In this document: one piece after another, positions 18,609 through 27,515 of the stretch
Numbering within the stretch: position 1 is the stretch's first letter
How the letters are laid out: each line of letters begins with the position of its first letter
Source: MGBC114844 sp910585855
GTDB taxonomy: Bacteria > Bacillota > Clostridia > Lachnospirales > Lachnospiraceae
Reading direction: 5' to 3'
Length of the DNA: 64,000 nt
Assembly: GCA_965646165.1 (NCBI GenBank)
Contig: CBFFYP010000012.1
Location: 1 to 64,000 of the forward strand
Position numbers and translations under genes: made by a program
The notes under the pieces: model-generated
Seen by the model: the letters and a program-made list of their open reading frames with translations, nothing else
What the model was told of the DNA's origin: nothing
Database searches by the model: none

Positions 18609-18677
18609 TTCTATTTCTCCACCCTTCTTAATTTTTTATCAAATTTCACAAACAATCAGCATATTTTTTTATAAATA

Positions 18678-20240
18678 TTATTTTTCTTCCAATAACTCTA
18701 AAAATTTCTCACTCAATATATCTCTTATTTTGTTAATCTCTATTTTAAATTCATAAAAACTCCTATATTCTCCTATTACAATATAAAAATTTTCCCCATC
18801 TGTATACCAATCTGTATGGCTGCTCTCTTCCATTTGATATTCTCCATGAATCCTGCTTTCATCCAAACACCCCAATTTATCAGGATCTTTTCCATAACGA
18901 CTACTAAATGGACAGGTAGTACCATCCCACAATGTAATACTTTCAAATTCATCTTCTACCAATAATTTTTTTAATTTATCAAAATCTAAAATAATATCAC
19001 TTAGAGTAAGAATTTTTTCATTTTGTATATCAATCGTTGTTGCCATTTCTTCTATCGCCGGATATCTACTAGAAGTACGTGCTCCAAGACTTCCCTGATA
19101 AAATATACTGATTATATTTTTATTTACAAATTTAATTCTATAGAAAAAATCAAAATAAAGCTCTTTTTCTTCATATAAATCATCTGCTTCTCGTAATATT
19201 TTTTTCGCATCCTCCTCAATCATTGTATTAATTTTTTCTTCTTTTTCTTTTTCATAAAATCCATTAAATTGAGGAATATTCATTAAAACCCAATTTCCTC
19301 TTTTTTGAATAAAATCATTTATCTCATTTTCTTTTTCTTCCATAGATTCTTTTTCTATAGAAAGTTCTTCCTCTTCTAAAATAAATTCCTCCTGTTTTAA
19401 TAAATTTAAAATTTCTTCGGAAAATAAATAGCGGATCGAATCAATCGCAGCGGAATACTCATAACTACACATCCCCATATCAAAAATAAGATTAAAATAC
19501 TCTCCATTTGTATACCATTCCATATGAATGTCACCAGAATGATAAATTCCATTTCTATAATCTTCCTCAAAACAAACTTCCATAAAGGGTTCATATTCAA
19601 TTTGTTTACTATAACTGTTCCAATTCGTAATAGGTTCAAATTGATCCTCACGCAATACTTTTTTTAATTTTTTTATATCTGTTATCATATCATTTAAAAC
19701 AAGAACTTTTTCCTCTTCTACTGCAATAATAAGCCCACGACTAAACTCTCGTTTTTCTCCGGCATTTTTATTTCCTCCATTCGATCCTTTGTAAAAAATA
19801 CTAATTATCTTTTTATTTAATAACGTTACATTCCCTTCTAAACAAAAATACAAATTTCCTCCTGCCCTTAATTTTTCTACTAAAACTTTCTTCAGTTCTT
19901 CTTCGATAATCGAATTAATTCTTTGCTCTTTCTCTTCTTCAAAAAAACCTGTTATTTGTGGATAAGAAATATGAACATAATTATCTTGATATTCATTTAC
20001 ATACTCTTTTTCTCTAATAAATATATTTTCTTTAATGTCTGCCTCCTCTTCTTCCAATCCCTGTTTTTCAATCAAATCAGACTCTTCTAAAGTTGCTGAA
20101 AGATTCTTTGATTCTTGTTCTTCTACATAAGTGGATTCTTCTTGAACAAACTCTTGCCTTTTCTGATAAATCAATAGCAAAATAACCAAAAACCCTACCA
20201 CAAAAACGCCAATCCTTTGATATCTTCTATTTTGCATCAC
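18678..20240 (-). CDS. Membrane-anchored protein with two RsiV/PdaC-like domains (520 aa)
   Basis: An N-terminal membrane helix (IGVFVVGFLVILLLIY, residues ~11-26) is followed by a Glu-rich linker and two tandem copies of one ~200-residue module. Module 1 begins VHISYPQITGFFEEEKEQRI with NSIIEEELKK; module 2 begins VLMNIPQFNGFYEKEKEEKI with NTMIEEDAKK. Each continues with KKIISIFYKGS / KNIISIFYQGS, then VLVLNDMI / ILTLSDII, and a closing W-TDGE-F segment. This is the DUF4163/DUF3298 architecture of PdaC and RsiV. RsiV is a membrane-anchored lysozyme-binding anti-sigma factor in Bacillus; this copy has no recognisable sigma-binding N-terminus. I infer an extracytoplasmic lysozyme-neutralising (immunity) role. 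Confidence 0.68.
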   Translation of the reverse strand: MMQNRRYQRIGVFVVGFLVILLLIYQKRQEFVQEESTYVEEQESKNLSATLEESDLIEKQGLEEEEADIKENIFIREKEYVNEYQDNYVHISYPQITGFFEEEKEQRINSIIEEELKKVLVEKLRAGGNLYFCLEGNVTLLNKKIISIFYKGSNGGNKNAGEKREFSRGLIIAVEEEKVLVLNDMITDIKKLKKVLREDQFEPITNWNSYSKQIEYEPFMEVCFEEDYRNGIYHSGDIHMEWYTNGEYFNLIFDMGMCSYEYSAAIDSIRYLFSEEILNLLKQEEFILEEEELSIEKESMEEKENEINDFIQKRGNWVLMNIPQFNGFYEKEKEEKINTMIEEDAKKILREADDLYEEKELYFDFFYRIKFVNKNIISIFYQGSLGARTSSRYPAIEEMATTIDIQNEKILTLSDIILDFDKLKKLLVEDEFESITLWDGTTCPFSSRYGKDPDKLGCLDESRIHGEYQMEESSHTDWYTDGENFYIVIGEYRSFYEFKIEINKIRDILSEKFLELLEEK

Positions 20241-20302
20241 TTTTTCATCCCTTTCTATACCAACCTCTCATTTTTCTAATCTTACAAAATACTCAAATAT
20301 TA

Positions 20303-21997
20303 CTACCATCCCTTCTCCTGATAATATAAATCTGCTTCTTCATTTTCTAATTTCTGAATCTTCCCTGTTTCTAAATCAACCATAAAATTAAGTTTCAATA
20401 TATCTCCCCTCCTAGAACCATAAGCAATATAATTAAAAACAACTTGTTTCTTTGTAGCAGAAAGAATATAACTTTCTATCAGATATTCTGAATAAGCATC
20501 TCTCTCTTTGATATACTGTTCTAGCTCTCGGTTCAATTTCTTTTCCAAATCTTTTTCTAATCCATAAATTTTAGGATATGCTGTTACAACATATTTTTCT
20601 TTAGCAATTCGCTGCAAATAAACCATATAAGTTAAAACATTTTCCTTTTCTTCTTCTGTTTTCTTCTCATATTTCCTTGTAAACAAAAGCTCTGGCTGAT
20701 ACAAAACGGAAAGTACCTTTTCATAGCTTCCTTCTTTGATTCGATATCCTTCTAGTAAACTTTTTTTATAATATTCGTCATAATATTTCACATAAGTAAT
20801 TACCTCTCCTTCCTCTCCCTCTACCCAAAACATATATGGCATATAATCTTCCGACCAAAGATCTAATCCACAAAGACTTTCAAAATTCGTCAGGTTTCCA
20901 TCCTTTAGCAATGCATATTTTAATCCTGTTTTTCCCTCATATTTTCCATTTTCATATAATTCTCCTGTTTTGTAATAATAGTTTCCATTAACCTTTATAT
21001 TAAATGGCAAAACCTTCTTTGCATACAATTCCATTTCTCCGTCCTGATCCAAATCACTTTGAAATACCATTTGCGCACTAGATCCTACAGCATACCCTGA
21101 TGTAAAAAAACAACTTCTTTCATAAGTTTCTTCATACCTGTCCTTCCACTTCCAATTCTCCTTACGATTCGCTTCCACTTCCAGTTCTTTTAATAATAAA
21201 TGCTCTTCTGAACCTCTCGCAACCGACTTCTCCTGATTTCCTTGAAAAAGACTGCTGTTTCCCCTCTCTCGATAATACTGTTCTGCCTCTTTACAAAACA
21301 AATCTGCCATTTCTTTTTGTTCCTCCGTACAAAAAAGTGTCGTTGCCAAAACTTCTCCATATTCCCAACGCAAAATCAACTGTTCTGTCAGTATTCCTTC
21401 TTCCACCTGATAAATTTCCATTTCATAATTATCAAAATCACTTTTCTCAAAAATTAAAAAATAAGCATTTTGATAATAAATCACAGATACAGAGTCATTA
21501 TAATGACAATTTGTAGCAAAATTTGGATGATAATAAGTAATCGTATAATCTCCTTTCTCGTTACTTAGATAAATAACAAAACTATCTGGGCAATAGTCAT
21601 ATATTAGCATCAAATCTCTTCCAGTTTCAGGCAAATATTCCATAAAATCCTCTTTCCCATCTCCATTTAAATCCACTTGTAATAAAATTACACCATTTGA
21701 CCAAAACTGATACTCTGGATAAGAATCAAAATGGGCAAAATAAGGACTATCCATTGCCCATTGATCCGCTGTTTCCCATTCTACAGTACGAGAAATTCGA
21801 AATTGTTCCAATTTCTCCAGATTTCCTTCAATAAACAATTCTTTCACATAAAGTTCTAATTCCTTTAAAGCCGTTGACTCCAATTCTTCCTCTGGAAATG
21901 CTTTTACCTCATCTTCTAAAACAGTCTTACCCGTAAAACTCAAAAAAAACAAACAACAAAAAATCATTACCCCAATCCACTTCCACGAATTCTTCAT
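20303..21997 (-). CDS. Exported DLNGDG plus RsiV-like protein (564 aa), immunity candidate
   Basis: A signal/anchor segment (WIGVMIFCCLFFLSFTG) leads into an N-terminal domain with LEQFRISRTVEWETADQWAM, SPYFAHF and the acidic loop VDLNGDGKEDFMEYL. A second acidic loop (SDLDQDGEMELYAK) follows. Both match the DxDxDG calcium-loop pattern. The C-terminal ~110 residues are RsiV/PdaC-like (AYPKIYGLEKDLEKKLNREL, VVFNYIAYGS, MVDLETGKI). The two cysteines in the hydrophobic segment leave open whether it is a lipoprotein; no clear lipobox is visible. It is 70 bp from its close paralogue 22068..23885 and most likely acts outside the membrane as a spike-effector immunity protein. Confidence 0.65.
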   Translation of the reverse strand: MKNSWKWIGVMIFCCLFFLSFTGKTVLEDEVKAFPEEELESTALKELELYVKELFIEGNLEKLEQFRISRTVEWETADQWAMDSPYFAHFDSYPEYQFWSNGVILLQVDLNGDGKEDFMEYLPETGRDLMLIYDYCPDSFVIYLSNEKGDYTITYYHPNFATNCHYNDSVSVIYYQNAYFLIFEKSDFDNYEMEIYQVEEGILTEQLILRWEYGEVLATTLFCTEEQKEMADLFCKEAEQYYRERGNSSLFQGNQEKSVARGSEEHLLLKELEVEANRKENWKWKDRYEETYERSCFFTSGYAVGSSAQMVFQSDLDQDGEMELYAKKVLPFNIKVNGNYYYKTGELYENGKYEGKTGLKYALLKDGNLTNFESLCGLDLWSEDYMPYMFWVEGEEGEVITYVKYYDEYYKKSLLEGYRIKEGSYEKVLSVLYQPELLFTRKYEKKTEEEKENVLTYMVYLQRIAKEKYVVTAYPKIYGLEKDLEKKLNRELEQYIKERDAYSEYLIESYILSATKKQVVFNYIAYGSRRGDILKLNFMVDLETGKIQKLENEEADLYYQEKGW

Positions 21998-22067
21998 CTC
22001 TGATTCCTCCTCTGCTTTCCTTTCTATATCAACTTCCCGTTTCCCTAATCTTACAGCTTTTCAAACA

Positions 22068-23885
22068 TCACCATCCTGCTTTTTGCAAACACAAATCCCC
22101 CATATCAAACTCTAATTCGTGAATTTCCCCTGTTTCTAAATCCATCATAAAAACAATATAGCAAACCTCCCATTTATAATAGCCATGTATCCTATAGGAA
22201 AAAACTACATTCTCCTTTGTAGCAGAAAGAATACCAACATTTACCGAATGTATCCCACCACCATACCATTCTAAAAAAGCTCCTTTTCTCTCATCGGTAT
22301 ACTCTTCTAACTTTTCATTCAACTTTTTTTCTTGCTCTTCTTCCAATCCATATAATTTCGGATAACCTGTTTCATCAGTTTGTTCTAAATAAATCATATA
22401 AGTCAATCCCTTTTTCTTTTCTTCCTCTGTTTTCTTCTGATATTTCCTTGTAAATAAAATCTCTGGCTGATATAAAACCGAAAGTACCTTTTCATAACTT
22501 CCTTCTCGAATTTCATATCCTTCTATTAAACTTTTTTTATAATATTCATCATAATATTTCACATAAGTAATCACTTCTCCTTCCTCTTCTTCTACCCAAA
22601 ACATAGATGGCATATACTCCTCCGTCCAAAGTTCTAATCCACAAAGACTTTCAAAATTTATCAATTTTCCATTTTTTACCATTGCATATTGTAATCCTCT
22701 TTTTCCTTCATATTTTCCATATAATTCTCCTGTTCTGTAACTATAAGAACTAACAGAATTATAAACTTCGACTCCAAGATAACTAGTTTCTTTTGCATAT
22801 AATTCCATTTCTCCATCCTGATCCAAATCACTTTGAAATGTCCATGCAAGTGCATAAGATCCTTCCTCTAATAAAATATCTGAAAATACCATAGGCACAA
22901 CCGTTTTTAAATAAAAAGAAACCTCTTTTCCATACATTTCTTGATACTTCCTCTTCAACCTTTCTCTCTCCTGATAATTTGCTTCCAATTCTAGTTGTTC
23001 TAATAATAGATGCTCCTTTGAACCTTCCATAATCGGTTTTTCCTGATTTCCTTTAAAAAGCTGAGAGAATCCCTCTCCTTCCTCTCGATAATACAATTCC
23101 GCTTCCTTACAAAGCAATTCTGCCATTTCTCTTTGTCCTTCTGTACAAAAAAGTGTCGTTGCCAAAACCTCTCCATAGCCCCAGCGTAAGATTAACCGTT
23201 CTGTCAGTACACCTTCTTCCACCTGATAAATTATCATTTTATAACAATTCGAATATGCTTTTTCAAAAATCAAAAAATAAGCGTCTTGATAGCAAACCAC
23301 AAATATAGGAGCATAATAATCCCAATTTGTAATAAAATTGGAATGATAATAGGTAACAGTATACTCTCCTTTTTCATTACTTAGATAAATAACCAAACTA
23401 CTTAGATAACCAAAATATTGCATCGCACTTTCTCCAACAGTATCTAAATATTCGATCCAATCCTCTTTTCCATCTCCATTTAAATCGACTTGTAACAAAG
23501 TCACACCATCCGACCAAAGCTGATACTCCGAATAAAAAGCAAAATGAGCAAAATAAGGACTATCCGCTGCCCATTGAGCAGCCTCTTCCCATTTTATCGT
23601 ACGAGAAATTCGAAATTGATCCAATTCTGCTAAATTTTCTTCCGAAAACAATTTTTTCACATAAATCTCGAATTCCTCAAGAGCCGTTGTTTTCGATTGG
23701 ACTCCCAAATCCCATTCCATTTTCTCTGGAAGTGCTTCTACCTTATCTTTTAAAACAACCTGATCCATAAAGCCATTTGTTTGTCTTCCTTCTGACCACA
23801 TTTCGAATGGAAACCTTTTTGTATAACCCCCAAAAAACAAACTGCAAAAAAGAATGATTCCAATCCATCTCCACAAAGTCTTCAT
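22068..23885 (-). CDS. Exported DLNGDG plus RsiV-like protein (605 aa), paralogue
   Basis: Same layout as 20303..21997 with a ~40-residue longer N-terminal linker (EMWSEGRQTNGFMDQVVLKD). Shared landmarks are LDQFRISRTIKWEEAAQWAA, VDLNGDGKEDWIEYL, SDLDQDGEMELYAK, CGLELWTEEYMPSMFWVEEE, YDEYYKKSL-EGY and the RsiV-like C-terminus (GYPKLYGLEEEQEKKLNEKL). Its first ~150 residues are almost identical to 25680..27503, while the middle differs (residues ~315-350). This mosaic pattern indicates recombination or gene conversion between copies. Confidence 0.65.
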   Translation of the reverse strand: MKTLWRWIGIILFCSLFFGGYTKRFPFEMWSEGRQTNGFMDQVVLKDKVEALPEKMEWDLGVQSKTTALEEFEIYVKKLFSEENLAELDQFRISRTIKWEEAAQWAADSPYFAHFAFYSEYQLWSDGVTLLQVDLNGDGKEDWIEYLDTVGESAMQYFGYLSSLVIYLSNEKGEYTVTYYHSNFITNWDYYAPIFVVCYQDAYFLIFEKAYSNCYKMIIYQVEEGVLTERLILRWGYGEVLATTLFCTEGQREMAELLCKEAELYYREEGEGFSQLFKGNQEKPIMEGSKEHLLLEQLELEANYQERERLKRKYQEMYGKEVSFYLKTVVPMVFSDILLEEGSYALAWTFQSDLDQDGEMELYAKETSYLGVEVYNSVSSYSYRTGELYGKYEGKRGLQYAMVKNGKLINFESLCGLELWTEEYMPSMFWVEEEEGEVITYVKYYDEYYKKSLIEGYEIREGSYEKVLSVLYQPEILFTRKYQKKTEEEKKKGLTYMIYLEQTDETGYPKLYGLEEEQEKKLNEKLEEYTDERKGAFLEWYGGGIHSVNVGILSATKENVVFSYRIHGYYKWEVCYIVFMMDLETGEIHELEFDMGDLCLQKAGW

Positions 23886-23937
23886 TTCTTATTCCTCCTC
23901 TCACCCTCCACCTTCAATTTTCTCCCCTTATCCTATT

Positions 23938-24570
23938 CTAATCATTCTTACCTGTACCCTCATACTCACTAATTCTATGTGCCAAAAGAATTTTTCCCCA
24001 AATACCTAACAGTAAAGTATTCTTATCAAGCAAAATACATTGAGCTCCGACCGGAATAAAGTTATATTTTTGATAAGTAATTTTCTGTTTAAACTTTATA
24101 AAAATAATTGGTATATTAAAATAATCCACCTCAATTCCTTCCTCTTCAATTACCATACCAATAGTAGGAAAAAATCTCCCCCCATATTGAATTTCTCCTT
24201 CATCCTGTATCCAAATTCTATAAATCGGATTTTTATATATTACCTCTCCTACTCGAATAAATTTTGGAGAATATTCCAATTCATATCCTATATAATCTTC
24301 TGGTTCAAATAAATCTTCTTCTCTCCCCCCATCTAATGTTGTACCAGTATACATTTCTGAAATCATTGCGACCCTATCAATCTGCCATGTTCCAAAAAAA
24401 TCATTTTTTATCTTTTTGAACTGACTTATCCTAATACCCAATGCTTGGTACTCCTCATCGACTGACTTCTTTGTTATCATAAATTTCTCTTTTTGTTCTA
24501 TACTGAAATATGCCAAAAAAATAAAACATAAAACAACAATAAAAATCAATTGTTTTCCCTTTTTCATCAC
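23938..24570 (-). CDS. Membrane-anchored lipocalin-like protein (210 aa), immunity candidate
   Basis: One N-terminal membrane helix (LIFIVVLCFIFLAYFS) is followed by a beta-rich domain that starts FFGTWQIDRVAMIS and ends DKNTLLLGIWGKILLAHRIS. The G-T-W opening and the final strand resemble a small lipocalin-type barrel, and the same G-x-W opening marks the array at 34.2-39.5 kb. It starts 12 bp after the remains of a GH24 lysozyme domain (24583..24978). That spacing and order match the lysozyme-spike/immunity arrangement at 39.5 kb. Confidence 0.55.
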   Translation of the reverse strand: MMKKGKQLIFIVVLCFIFLAYFSIEQKEKFMITKKSVDEEYQALGIRISQFKKIKNDFFGTWQIDRVAMISEMYTGTTLDGGREEDLFEPEDYIGYELEYSPKFIRVGEVIYKNPIYRIWIQDEGEIQYGGRFFPTIGMVIEEEGIEVDYFNIPIIFIKFKQKITYQKYNFIPVGAQCILLDKNTLLLGIWGKILLAHRISEYEGTGKND

Positions 24571-24582
24571 ATTATCCTTCCT

Positions 24583-24978
24583 TTATTTTGATTCCTCTTC
24601 TTTATATCCAACATTAAAGACCTTTGCCTCCTCTGCTCTTCTTTCTTTATAGTCATGCAAACTAAAAACATATTCTACTTCATTAGGATCATAATCTCCA
24701 TTTTTTGTACGTATAAATTTGGGTAATTGTTTTTCCTCTTCAAAAAACCACCAACCTACACCATACTGATGGGTAAACGATACTAAAGCATCAAATTGAT
24801 GAAAATTTAATGAAATATGATTTATCTCTAAAAAAAGATTTACAGCATCCTCTTCTTTCTTTAAATCCTTTGCCAATAATTCTAATACCTTTTCCATTGG
24901 AACATAAGAAGAATTTGGCACTTTATAGGAAACTCCGTTTTCAGGAATATAACTTGACAAAATCGATGCCCAGTGCAT
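24583..24978 (-). pseudogene. C-terminal part of a GH24 lysozyme domain (spike effector relic)
   Basis: The segment matches the second half of phage-type GH24 muramidases: VPMEKVLELLAKDLKKEEDA, LFLEINHISLNFHQFDALVS, FTHQYGVGWW and the closing YKERRAEEAKVF. The N-terminal lobe with the catalytic Glu and the TIGYGH strand is missing. It lies directly behind the VgrG fragment at 25030..25600, so the two are the remains of one lysozyme-tipped spike gene. Confidence 0.72.
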
Positions 24979-25029
24979 AAGTATCTACTAACTCTTTTTC
25001 ACTTTGTTCTTGATTATATAACTTTGGAT

Positions 25030-25600
25030 TTATATAGTTTGCTCTCTTCTTCCTCTCTTTTCTCCTCTCCAATCAGTTGTACTCCTACTGGTGCATAAAA
25101 ATTAAGATCCCGGCAAATAGCAACATTCGAACGGGCTTGTTCGACAAACCACTTCTTCCAAAGCCGTTCCGATTATCTTTTTTCCACAAATCCTTATCTC
25201 TTTTTCTGCCTGAAAAGAAATCCCTTTTTCACTCCAGATCAAAATCCCTGTGCTATCCTCCAAAGAAAGAACCTCGTTTGCACCACTTCCCTCCAAAAAA
25301 AGCTGATTCGGATAGAGTCCTATCCTTTTCTGATCCTTTGTAAAAAATTCTCGTTCCTGTGGAATTCTCTCCTGTCTGCTTTGGGAAGAAACCGCTGCCA
25401 AAATTACCTGTCCATCTTTTTCCTCTCTGGTAGGCAGATAAAGAACTGCTCTTGTTCCCACTTCTGGCATACAATAACACAAATGATTGGTTTCTGGTGT
25501 CCAATCCCATGGATAATCGGCACATGGTCTAGTGTCAATATCCAACTGCAGATAGACACTTTCTCCCTCACACTTTTGTATTGTTCCTTCCAGATTTCCA
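25030..25600 (-). pseudogene. VgrG spike fragment (OB-fold to beta-needle), near copy of the 1085-aa VgrG
   Basis: Positions 25102..25600 are nearly identical to the part of the full gene around 29420..29925: LEGTIQKCEGESVYLQLDID, YCMPEVGTRAVLYLPTREE, IGLYPNQLFLEGSGANEVLS. One extra base near 25130 shifts the frame after CRTS; in the other frame the similarity continues (NFYAP-GVQLIGEEKREEE) to about 25030. There is no start and no gp27-like N-terminus. It could act as a donor for gene conversion of the intact spike. Confidence 0.8.
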
Positions 25601-25679
25601 ACATGAAAACCCTTTATCTCCTCTGCTTTCCTTTCTATACTCCACTTTCTATTTCCCTAATCTTACAGATTTTCAGACA

Positions 25680-27503
25680 TCACCATCCTACTTTCTGAAA
25701 ATACCAATCCCCTACACCATATCTTCCTGATTCATGAATTTCCCCTGTTTCTAAATCCATTATAAAAATAATTTTCGAATATTCCGGCGTATAATGACTA
25801 TGAATCTCATAATAAAAAACTACCTTTTCCTTTGTAGTAGAAAGAATACCAAGATTTACCGAATATATCTCATAAGGATACCGTTCAAAAAAAGCTTCTT
25901 TTCTCTCATCGGTATACACTTCTAACCTTTCATTCAATTCCTTTTCCCACTCTTCTTCCAATCCATATAGTTTCGGATACCCTGTTTCATCCGTTTGTTC
26001 TAAATAAACCATATAAGTCAATCCTTTTTTCTTTTCTTCCTCCGTTTTCTTTTGATACTTCCTTGTAAATACAATCTCTGGCTGATATAAAACCGAAAGT
26101 ACCTTTTCATAACTTCCTTCCCGAATTTTATATCCTTCTATTAAACTTTTTTTATAATATTCATCATAATATTTCACATAAGTAATCACTTCTCCTTTCT
26201 CTTCTTCTACCCAAAACATAGATGGCATATACTCCTCCGTCCAAAGTTCTAATCCACAAAGACTTTTAAAATCAATCAATTTTCCATCTTTTACCAATAC
26301 ATATCGTAATCCTTCTTTTCCTTCATATTTTCCATTTCCATATAGTTCCCCTGTTCTATAAAAATAACTTAGACCATGAAGAGAAATTTCTAATCTAAGA
26401 TACCACTTTTTCTTTGCATAATATTCCATTTCTCCATCTTGATCCAAATCACTTTGAAAAGCTTCTTCAAGTGCAGAAGGTTTTCGCTCAGATGAGAGAA
26501 ATATAGTAGAAGGTACAGTTGATGAAACATAAAAAGAGTACTCTTTTCCATATGTTTCTTGATACGTTCTCTCCCACCTTTCTTTCTCCTGATACCGTGC
26601 TTTCCTTTCCAGTTGTTCTAATAAGAAATGCTCCTTTGAACCTTCCATAATCGGTGTTTCCTGATTTCCTTCAAAAAGATGATCCGCTTCTTCTCCCTCC
26701 TCTCGATAATACAATTCCGCTTCCTTACAAAACAGTTCTGCCATTTCTCTTTGTTCTTCTGTACAAAAAAGTGTCGTTGCCAAAACCTCTCCATAGTCCC
26801 AACGCAAGATCAATCGTTCTGTTAACACACCTTCTTCCACTTGATAAATTATCATTTTATAACAATCCAAATACGCTTTCTCAAAAATCAAAAAATAAGC
26901 ATCTTGATAATAAATCACAGATATGGGAATCTCATAAGACCAACTTGTAACAAAATTGGAATGATAATAAGGAATGGTATACTCCCCTTTTTCATTACTT
27001 AAATAAATAACCAAACTACTTGTATAATTAAAGATATGCATCATATCTCTTCCAACGTTAGATAAATATTCGATCCAATCCTCTTTTCCATCTCCATTTA
27101 AATCGACTTGTAATAAAATCACACCTTCCGACCAAAACTGATACTCTGGATAAGAAGCAAAATGGGCAAAATAAGGACTATCTGCTGCCCATTGGGCAGC
27201 TTCTTCCCATTTTATTGTACGAGAAATTCGAAATTGATCCAATTCTGCTAAATTTTCTTCCGAAAACAATTTTTTCACATAAATCTCGAATTCCTCAAGA
27301 GCCGTTGTTTTCGATTGGACTCCCAAATCCCATTCCATTTTCTCTGGAAGTGCTTCTACCTTATCTTTTAAAACAACCTGATCCATAAAACCATTCATTT
27401 GTCTTTCTTTTGACCACATTTCGGATGAAAACCTTTTCGTATAACCCCAAAAAAACAAACTACAAAAAAGAATGATTCCGATCCACTTCCACAAATTCTT
27501 CAT
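25680..27503 (-). CDS. Exported DLNGDG plus RsiV-like protein (607 aa), cognate to VgrG-GH19
   Basis: This is the third member of the 564-607-aa family: membrane/signal segment (WIGIILFCSLFFWGY), VDLNGDGKEDWIEYL, SDLDQDGEMEYYAK, and an RsiV/PdaC-like C-terminus (GYPKLYGLEEEWEKELNERL, VVFYYEIHSHY, IMDLETGEI). It begins 12 bp after the stop of the intact GH19-tipped VgrG, with a GGAGGAAT site in the gap. Toxin-immunity pairs have exactly this order and spacing, so it is the best candidate for the immunity protein of that spike. Confidence 0.7.
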   Translation of the reverse strand: MKNLWKWIGIILFCSLFFWGYTKRFSSEMWSKERQMNGFMDQVVLKDKVEALPEKMEWDLGVQSKTTALEEFEIYVKKLFSEENLAELDQFRISRTIKWEEAAQWAADSPYFAHFASYPEYQFWSEGVILLQVDLNGDGKEDWIEYLSNVGRDMMHIFNYTSSLVIYLSNEKGEYTIPYYHSNFVTSWSYEIPISVIYYQDAYFLIFEKAYLDCYKMIIYQVEEGVLTERLILRWDYGEVLATTLFCTEEQREMAELFCKEAELYYREEGEEADHLFEGNQETPIMEGSKEHFLLEQLERKARYQEKERWERTYQETYGKEYSFYVSSTVPSTIFLSSERKPSALEEAFQSDLDQDGEMEYYAKKKWYLRLEISLHGLSYFYRTGELYGNGKYEGKEGLRYVLVKDGKLIDFKSLCGLELWTEEYMPSMFWVEEEKGEVITYVKYYDEYYKKSLIEGYKIREGSYEKVLSVLYQPEIVFTRKYQKKTEEEKKKGLTYMVYLEQTDETGYPKLYGLEEEWEKELNERLEVYTDERKEAFFERYPYEIYSVNLGILSTTKEKVVFYYEIHSHYTPEYSKIIFIMDLETGEIHESGRYGVGDWYFQKVGW

Positions 27504-27515
27504 TTCTTATTCCTC

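Noticed and set aside
18678..20240. True RsiV anti-sigma factor
   Set aside because: No sigma-V type ECF sigma gene is adjacent, there is no recognisable cytoplasmic anti-sigma N-terminus, and the outer module is duplicated, unlike RsiV.
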